Of a DNA stretch of 17,670 bases, positions 13,768-17,670 are shown one piece after another. The stretch lies in the NCBI GenBank assembly GCA_030666885.1, contig DAOUWY010000010.1:1-17670 (forward strand), written 5' to 3'. Positions within the stretch are counted from its first letter, which is position 1; the number at the start of each line of letters is the position of its first letter. Source of the DNA: Methanosarcinales archaeon. Lineage in GTDB: Archaea > Halobacteriota > Methanosarcinia > Methanosarcinales > Methanocomedenaceae. Both the position numbers and the translations under genes were made by a program. Under the pieces are notes generated by a model. The model saw only the letters and a list, made by a program, of their open reading frames with translations. It had not been told where the DNA came from and searched no databases.

Positions 13768-15501
13768 ATGAACAAAAACATAATCGGAGCATTGCTTGTT
13801 GCACTGGTGTACATGGCTGCACCCGCGATGGCACAGTCAACACCATTCCTGATTGCTGGCTTGGCAAACCATACCGATGGCAATCCTGTGGACGGTCCAA
13901 GCATAAATGTAACGAACCTCAACACAGGTGAAGAATGGACTGCAGAGACGCAAGAGACATTTAACTTTTATCAGGTCGTCGTAACGAGTGATAACGTGAG
14001 CGATGGCGATACGCTCCGGATCACTGCAAAGAAGATGCTTCCGGGCGGATACACGACCCCTGAGAACTACACATACTGCGTAAACATCACCACTGTTGAA
14101 GTCACGCAGAACGAAATCGACATGGGCGGACTCCCTGAGATTGACCTCATACTCAATCACTTCTGCATTAACTACTATCCTGACTACCCCTACTTCGCTC
14201 AGGAAACCTGGAACTACTCAGGTGCAGCGGTCATAAAGATGTGGACAGAGTTCAAGGATGAGGGACCATACGATCAGGATAACCTTCAGGCGATGGGTCT
14301 TGAGAACAACACCGCCGGAAGCGATCCGTATTGTATCGATCCACATGGTATGGCGGCAGTGTTAAACGGCTTGCTTCCGAATCGCTTTACCGTCGGTGTG
14401 CATGAGAACACAACCGAAGGGCTGAATCATGCAATGCACCGCATCTGCTGGTGGCAGTATCTTGGACCTGGCTCACTTCCCGTTCGTGGAAACCCTGGCG
14501 GAAACTACGAGTTCTGGATGGGGATCAGAGGAATCCACACTGACAAGAATCCGCATGATGGCACATACAGTGTACCTTATGGCTACAACGTCTCCGGATT
14601 CTGGGTAAACGATCCAAACACATTCGGAGCAGGCTGCATTGGTGAGAACAGCTACAAAACTGCTGAGGAGTGGACCGAAACCTACTACCTGCCGACTTAT
14701 GATCCGAGAATCCCGGGCTGGGACGATAAGTACATCACTGTCCTTGAACCTCCTGAAGTCGAGGCTTATATCAGAATCGTGCCTGCAAGGGCAAGGCTTG
14801 CAAGAGCGATAACGCCTGTGATGATGGAGAAGGTACTCACCCCGGATGGCATCAAGCAAATAGCAGACGTTGAGGTTATCGAGGACGATGATGCTCTTGA
14901 TGTGGTTGATGCTGCAATCAACGCAGTATCTGAGGAACTCACTCCGTTTGATCAACAGTTTGCAGATATATTTGCAGAGACGGTTGCAGGCGAGCCGATG
15001 ATCGTGTCGGATGGTAACAAAGACTACTACATCGTGCCGTTTGAGGTTCCGGTGAAGGCGGTCAAGCCTGTATCCAAGAAAGCAGTTGAGATCCAGAAGT
15101 TTGATGGAGAGGCGGTAACACTCCTCAAAGCAGTAGTTGGGTTGCTGGCAATTGAGCCAATTCCGATCGAGCCGATCTACATTGACGAGAAGAGAACGCT
15201 TGTTGTCGTGCTTGTGGATGCAAAGGACGGAAGCTTGAAGGAGGCTTCATGGGTTGATGAGCCAATGAAGTACCTGCCGGTATCGAAGGTTGAGGCGTTG
15301 AAACTCGTCTATGAGGGGATAAAACCTCCGAAGGCAAAGCCAAAGATCGAACTTGTCCACAGGGGTGAAAGTACGTACTATCCGGACTGGAAAATAACGA
15401 TCGGTAAGATGGTCTTTTTTGTGGGTCAGGATGGAACCGTGGAATCGGAGGGTTCGAGACTGGTACCTGTGGAACCGGAACCGATGTTTATTGCAAAGTG
15501 A
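13768..15501 (+). CDS. Secreted, probably N-glycosylated protein with C39-like peptidase fold region lacking the usual Cys nucleophile, 577 aa
   Basis: A classical signal peptide (MNKNIIGALLVALVYMAAPA then MAQ, cleavage near 23) is followed by an Ig/beta-sandwich-like domain (about 28-90), a middle domain (about 130-305) and a long C-terminal alpha/beta region (about 330-577). The middle domain has the layout of C39-like papain-fold proteins: PYFAQETWNYSGAAVIKMW (141-159) where the catalytic Cys normally precedes GAA or GPA, the strand YEFWMGIRGI (247-256) where the His normally sits, and FWVNDPN ... GENSYKTAEEW (278-302). Here Ser151 replaces Cys and the His is not obvious, so it may be a binding pseudoenzyme. 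Nine N-x-S/T sequons all fall in the first 280 residues. No C-terminal anchor is seen. Fold assignment is inference. Codon use seems to differ from neighbouring genes (more GCG, ACG, CTT by eye). The terminator overlaps the stop. Confidence 0.8.
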   Translation: MNKNIIGALLVALVYMAAPAMAQSTPFLIAGLANHTDGNPVDGPSINVTNLNTGEEWTAETQETFNFYQVVVTSDNVSDGDTLRITAKKMLPGGYTTPENYTYCVNITTVEVTQNEIDMGGLPEIDLILNHFCINYYPDYPYFAQETWNYSGAAVIKMWTEFKDEGPYDQDNLQAMGLENNTAGSDPYCIDPHGMAAVLNGLLPNRFTVGVHENTTEGLNHAMHRICWWQYLGPGSLPVRGNPGGNYEFWMGIRGIHTDKNPHDGTYSVPYGYNVSGFWVNDPNTFGAGCIGENSYKTAEEWTETYYLPTYDPRIPGWDDKYITVLEPPEVEAYIRIVPARARLARAITPVMMEKVLTPDGIKQIADVEVIEDDDALDVVDAAINAVSEELTPFDQQFADIFAETVAGEPMIVSDGNKDYYIVPFEVPVKAVKPVSKKAVEIQKFDGEAVTLLKAVVGLLAIEPIPIEPIYIDEKRTLVVVLVDAKDGSLKEASWVDEPMKYLPVSKVEALKLVYEGIKPPKAKPKIELVHRGESTYYPDWKITIGKMVFFVGQDGTVESEGSRLVPVEPEPMFIAK

Positions 15502-15525
15502 ATGGGGGCTATTCCCCCATTTATT
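15501..15525 (+). terminator. Intrinsic-style hairpin terminator of the secreted-protein gene
   Basis: AATGGGGG (15501-15508) pairs perfectly with CCCCCATT (15514-15521) around a 5-nt loop. The first A is also the last base of the stop codon. Only a short T-rich tail (TATT) follows before the MITE-like copy 2 begins, so insertion of that element may have cut off the original U-tract. Confidence 0.65.
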
Positions 15526-15641
15526 GTATCCACTTAAAATTTCTAAGGGTAACTGACTCTTTCTTGAAATCGAAAGCCTGCTTTGGCATTTGATTTTTAC
15601 AATCTGAAAATACATTTTACCCTGATTTTTGAAATGGATAC
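15526..15641. repeat. MITE-like element, copy 2 (116 bp, same ends as 8905-9030)
   Basis: The left end GTATCCACTTAAAATTTC then TAAGGGTAA (15526-15553) matches the left end of copy 1. The right end, reverse-complemented, reads GTATCCATTTCAAAAATC then AGGGTAA (15615-15641), so the inverted repeats are about 26 nt and imperfect. The interior is AT-rich and non-coding and is not obviously similar to the interior of copy 1. A direct repeat ATACATTTTA-(A)CCC(C)TG (about 15610-15624 and 15638-15654) straddles the right end. No clear target duplication is seen. Confidence 0.65.
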
Positions 15642-15782
15642 ATTTTAACCCCTGTCTACTGGTTGGTACAGCATTTCCAGTGATTTCATTTGTAGATTTT
15701 AAAATATATTAATTCAGTGATTTATATTTTAAACATTTTATACATTCTGCATGCCTGATGCAGGAATAAAAATTCAATAAGT

Positions 15783-15908
15783 ATGATCAAAAAAATGTGG
15801 TGGGATACAAAACGGGAATTGCTGCCAGAACTTCAAGATGTTATAAAAAGTTGTTTTTGCTACAGCCTGAAAGACTATCTTTATAAGCATATACACACAA
15901 ATGTTTAG
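15783..15908 (+). CDS. Candidate 41-aa ORF overlapping the start of the UbiB-family gene
   Basis: The frame encodes MIKKMWWDTKRELLPELQDV, IKSCFCYSLKDYLYKHIHTN and V. It ends at 15908, 8 nt inside the next gene (ATG 15901), a typical coupling overlap. A TATA-like TTTATATTTTAAAC lies near 15720-15733; no ribosome binding site is visible. The TTATAAAAAG at 15841-15850, a good TATA for the UbiB gene itself, lies inside this ORF, which argues against it. It may be a chance frame. Confidence 0.3.
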   Translation: MIKKMWWDTKRELLPELQDVIKSCFCYSLKDYLYKHIHTNV

Positions 15909-17535
15909 TGAGATGTTTAACAAGATCAAACGGTACATTACAATCTTGCGGGTTTTTCATAAATATAAACTTTACAGCATTTTATTAAAAGAATATAAGC
16001 AGAAACAAGAATCCGTGGATATTTGTACCTGTCCTATCGATTCTGAACGCAAGTCAAATTCCTTTAAATTGCGCATGGCATTTGAGGAACTTGGGCCCAC
16101 ATTCATCAAGCTCGGCCAGGCCATGAGCAAACGACCTGATATTGTACCAATTGAATATGGCAAAGAACTGGAGAAGCTCCAGGAAATGGTACAACCCTAT
16201 GATTTTGAAAGAATGCAGCCAGCATTAAGTTTGGGATTTTGTCCTGGATCACAAGAAACCGGGATATACCCCCACTTGATAGATATTTTTGAACAGTTTA
16301 ACACAGAGCCAATAGCCAGTGCCTCTATTGCCCAGGTGTATGAAGCTGTATTGAATGGGGAGAATGTGGTTGTCAAGATTGCCAGGCCTGGTATGATGGA
16401 CGTGATCAACCTTGACCTGGATATACTCTATGACCTGAAGTTCATCTTTGTAAAACTCCTGAGGATCAAAACCCAGATCGATATCGATGGTTTCCTTGAG
16501 GAATTTAAGATAATGCTTAACCGTGAACTTGATTACCGCAATGAAGCCCTTAACATGGAACGTTTCAAGGAGAATTTCAAGAATGTCAAACAGGTTCAAA
16601 TTCCCAAAGTATACTGGGAACTTACCAGTGATAACATACTGGTAATGGAACATATCTATGGAGTACCACTAAGGGATTTCAGGACGTTCAGTCAGGATAA
16701 AAGAAAAAGGATTGCAAAACTCATCTCGTCCAGCTTTCTAAGGATGGTTTACATTGATGGATACTTCCATGCCGATCCTCATCCCGGCAACGTATTCGTC
16801 ATAAAGGATAGCGGTATCGCATACCTGGATTTCGGCGCAGTGGGTAAACTGGACTCTGAGATCAAGAAAGAAATGTACTCTATCTTCTATGGTGTCTACA
16901 TAAAAGATGTGGATCTGGCGGCCAGGTCATTCCTTAAACTGGCTCGTAAAAGCCCGGATGATATAGACATCCATGCTTTCAAGTGGGATGTTGACGAACT
17001 TATTACCAGGCAGCACTATGGGAAGGGCGAACGCCATAGTGATGATTTTGTCAAACTTGCACTAAAATATGACCTGTCCCTGCCGAGAACTTTTTCTCTT
17101 CTGGAAAGGGCTCTTGTACTTATAGAAAGTACCTGTCTTGATCTTGATCCGGAATATAATATTATGAGTGATGTCAAGACTCTTTCCAAAGAGATCGCAC
17201 GTTCAAAATATTCACCAGCCATATTGGTAGAAGATTTCCAGATGGAATTGGACAACTTCTATGACCTTATGAAAAATGTCCCTACAGGTATAAATGACAT
17301 TTTTGAAAGTGTGAAGATGTTTAAGGAGGCGAATGTAGTTAAACAGGAAAATGCAATTGAGAACCGAAGGTTCATAATCTCTATTTTTCAGAACCTGTTT
17401 GTTACTGTTCTCCTGATCGCATCTATAACCCTGCTGGTGCTGGGCCAGAAAGAACCGGACCTGGAAACTATAGGGCTTTTCGGTTTTGCAACCAGTATAA
17501 TCCTGGCCGCTATAATGATATTAAGAAGAAAATAA
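15901..17535 (+). CDS. ABC1/UbiB/ADCK-family atypical protein kinase-like ATPase, membrane anchored
   Basis: The 544-aa protein shows all UbiB hallmarks: KxGQ motif (LGPTFIKLGQAMSKRPD, Lys70-Gln73), the Ala/Ser-rich replacement of the Gly loop (PIASASIAQVYEA, 137-149), the ATP-binding Lys in VVVKIARPG (Lys159), Glu-Leu-Asp after it (209-211), catalytic loop HADPHPGN (290-297) and the metal-binding LDFG (309-312). Two C-terminal hydrophobic helices (about 488-515 and 523-541) anchor it. Family members act as ATPases that support isoprenoid-quinone or lipid metabolism rather than as ordinary protein kinases. In archaea the role is unsettled; methanophenazine or prenyl-lipid handling is a reasonable guess. 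The symbol ubiB is avoided because function in archaea is not shown. The start at 15901 has no ribosome binding site; Met5 at 15913 is an alternative. TTATAAAAAG (15841-15850) is the probable TATA. Confidence 0.92.
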   Translation: MFSEMFNKIKRYITILRVFHKYKLYSILLKEYKQKQESVDICTCPIDSERKSNSFKLRMAFEELGPTFIKLGQAMSKRPDIVPIEYGKELEKLQEMVQPYDFERMQPALSLGFCPGSQETGIYPHLIDIFEQFNTEPIASASIAQVYEAVLNGENVVVKIARPGMMDVINLDLDILYDLKFIFVKLLRIKTQIDIDGFLEEFKIMLNRELDYRNEALNMERFKENFKNVKQVQIPKVYWELTSDNILVMEHIYGVPLRDFRTFSQDKRKRIAKLISSSFLRMVYIDGYFHADPHPGNVFVIKDSGIAYLDFGAVGKLDSEIKKEMYSIFYGVYIKDVDLAARSFLKLARKSPDDIDIHAFKWDVDELITRQHYGKGERHSDDFVKLALKYDLSLPRTFSLLERALVLIESTCLDLDPEYNIMSDVKTLSKEIARSKYSPAILVEDFQMELDNFYDLMKNVPTGINDIFESVKMFKEANVVKQENAIENRRFIISIFQNLFVTVLLIASITLLVLGQKEPDLETIGLFGFATSIILAAIMILRRK

Positions 17536-17556
17536 ATATAGGGTTTTATGGATATC

Positions 17557-17670
17557 TTACTTCCAGGGATTACCAAATCTTTCCTTAGATGTGATCCCTG
17601 ATATATCCCTACGTTCACTTGACCTGTTACTACCTGCAGCAGGATAGCCGAGGGCAACTACTGCCATTAG
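17557..17670 (-). CDS. Nitroreductase-family protein, C-terminal 37 residues (runs off the window)
   Basis: The minus-strand frame, open to the window edge, reads LMAVVALGYPAAG, then SNRSSERRDISGI and TSKERFGNPWK before a TAA (17557-17559). The pattern VALGYPA ... S-R ... I followed by a Phe-Gly near the C-terminus is the usual end of FMN-dependent nitroreductase-family proteins, which reduce nitro compounds, quinones or act as flavin oxidoreductases. It converges on the UbiB-family gene with a 21-nt gap. Subfamily and substrate cannot be told from this tail. Confidence 0.75.
   Translation of the reverse strand, partial: LMAVVALGYPAAGSNRSSERRDISGITSKERFGNPWK

Noticed and set aside
13596..13925. 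109-aa minus-strand ORF with hydrophobic stretch
   Set aside because: It is antisense to the start and signal peptide of the secreted-protein gene; the hydrophobicity is a mirror effect.

Overview
The window reads as a chromosomal segment of a methanogen-related archaeon, most likely Methanosarcinales-like (a methanogen or an ANME-type methane oxidiser). The lineage is inferred from gene content: a group II chaperonin (thermosome), an HdrA-MvhD fusion, an archaeal presenilin-type protease, an archaeal HTH-CBS regulator, TATA-type promoters, GTG/TTG starts and a zinc-ribbon IS1-like transposase remnant. No rRNA, tRNA or CRISPR array was found.

Left part (1-5.4 kb, all minus strand): the N-terminal two thirds of purL, preceded by an HTH-CBS regulator 44 nt upstream; a two-gene unit of unknown function (a P-loop protein of 388 aa and an 80-aa protein); and a complete thermosome gene with a strong ribosome binding site, a candidate operator and a hairpin/U-tract terminator. 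From 5.4 to 6.3 kb lies decayed sequence, including a remnant of a COR/TIR-type immune-like protein that has lost most of its TIR domain. From 6.3 to 7.5 kb is a two-gene unit (minus) of membrane-anchored, pilin-like proteins.

Middle part (7.5-11.4 kb, plus strand): a 400-nt intergenic region with a 15-nt tandem repeat next to a TATA element; a presenilin/signal-peptide-peptidase-like aspartyl protease; a 126-bp MITE-like element; and a large HdrA-MvhD electron-bifurcation fusion with no HdrB, HdrC or hydrogenase genes beside it.

Accessory stretch (11.4-13.7 kb): a small unknown gene, a frameshifted and truncated MATE exporter, an IS1-like transposase pseudogene with two stops and a frameshift, a 209-bp MITE with 24-bp terminal inverted repeats and a perfect 8-bp target duplication, and a GC-rich segment with interleaved inverted repeats (pseudoknot-capable). 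This is a hotspot of insertion and decay.

Right part (13.7-17.7 kb): a secreted, probably glycosylated 577-aa protein with a cysteine-peptidase-like (C39-like) region whose expected nucleophile is Ser; a hairpin terminator; a second MITE of the family seen upstream of hdrA; a UbiB/ABC1-family atypical kinase with a possible 41-aa leader ORF overlapping its start; and the last 37 codons of a nitroreductase-family gene on the opposite strand.

No complete, clearly novel multi-gene system can be proven. The best leads are the two MITE families, the orphan HdrA-MvhD gene, the COR/TIR remnant, the Ser-substituted C39-like secreted protein with its structured upstream region, and the unknown P-loop/80-aa pair.
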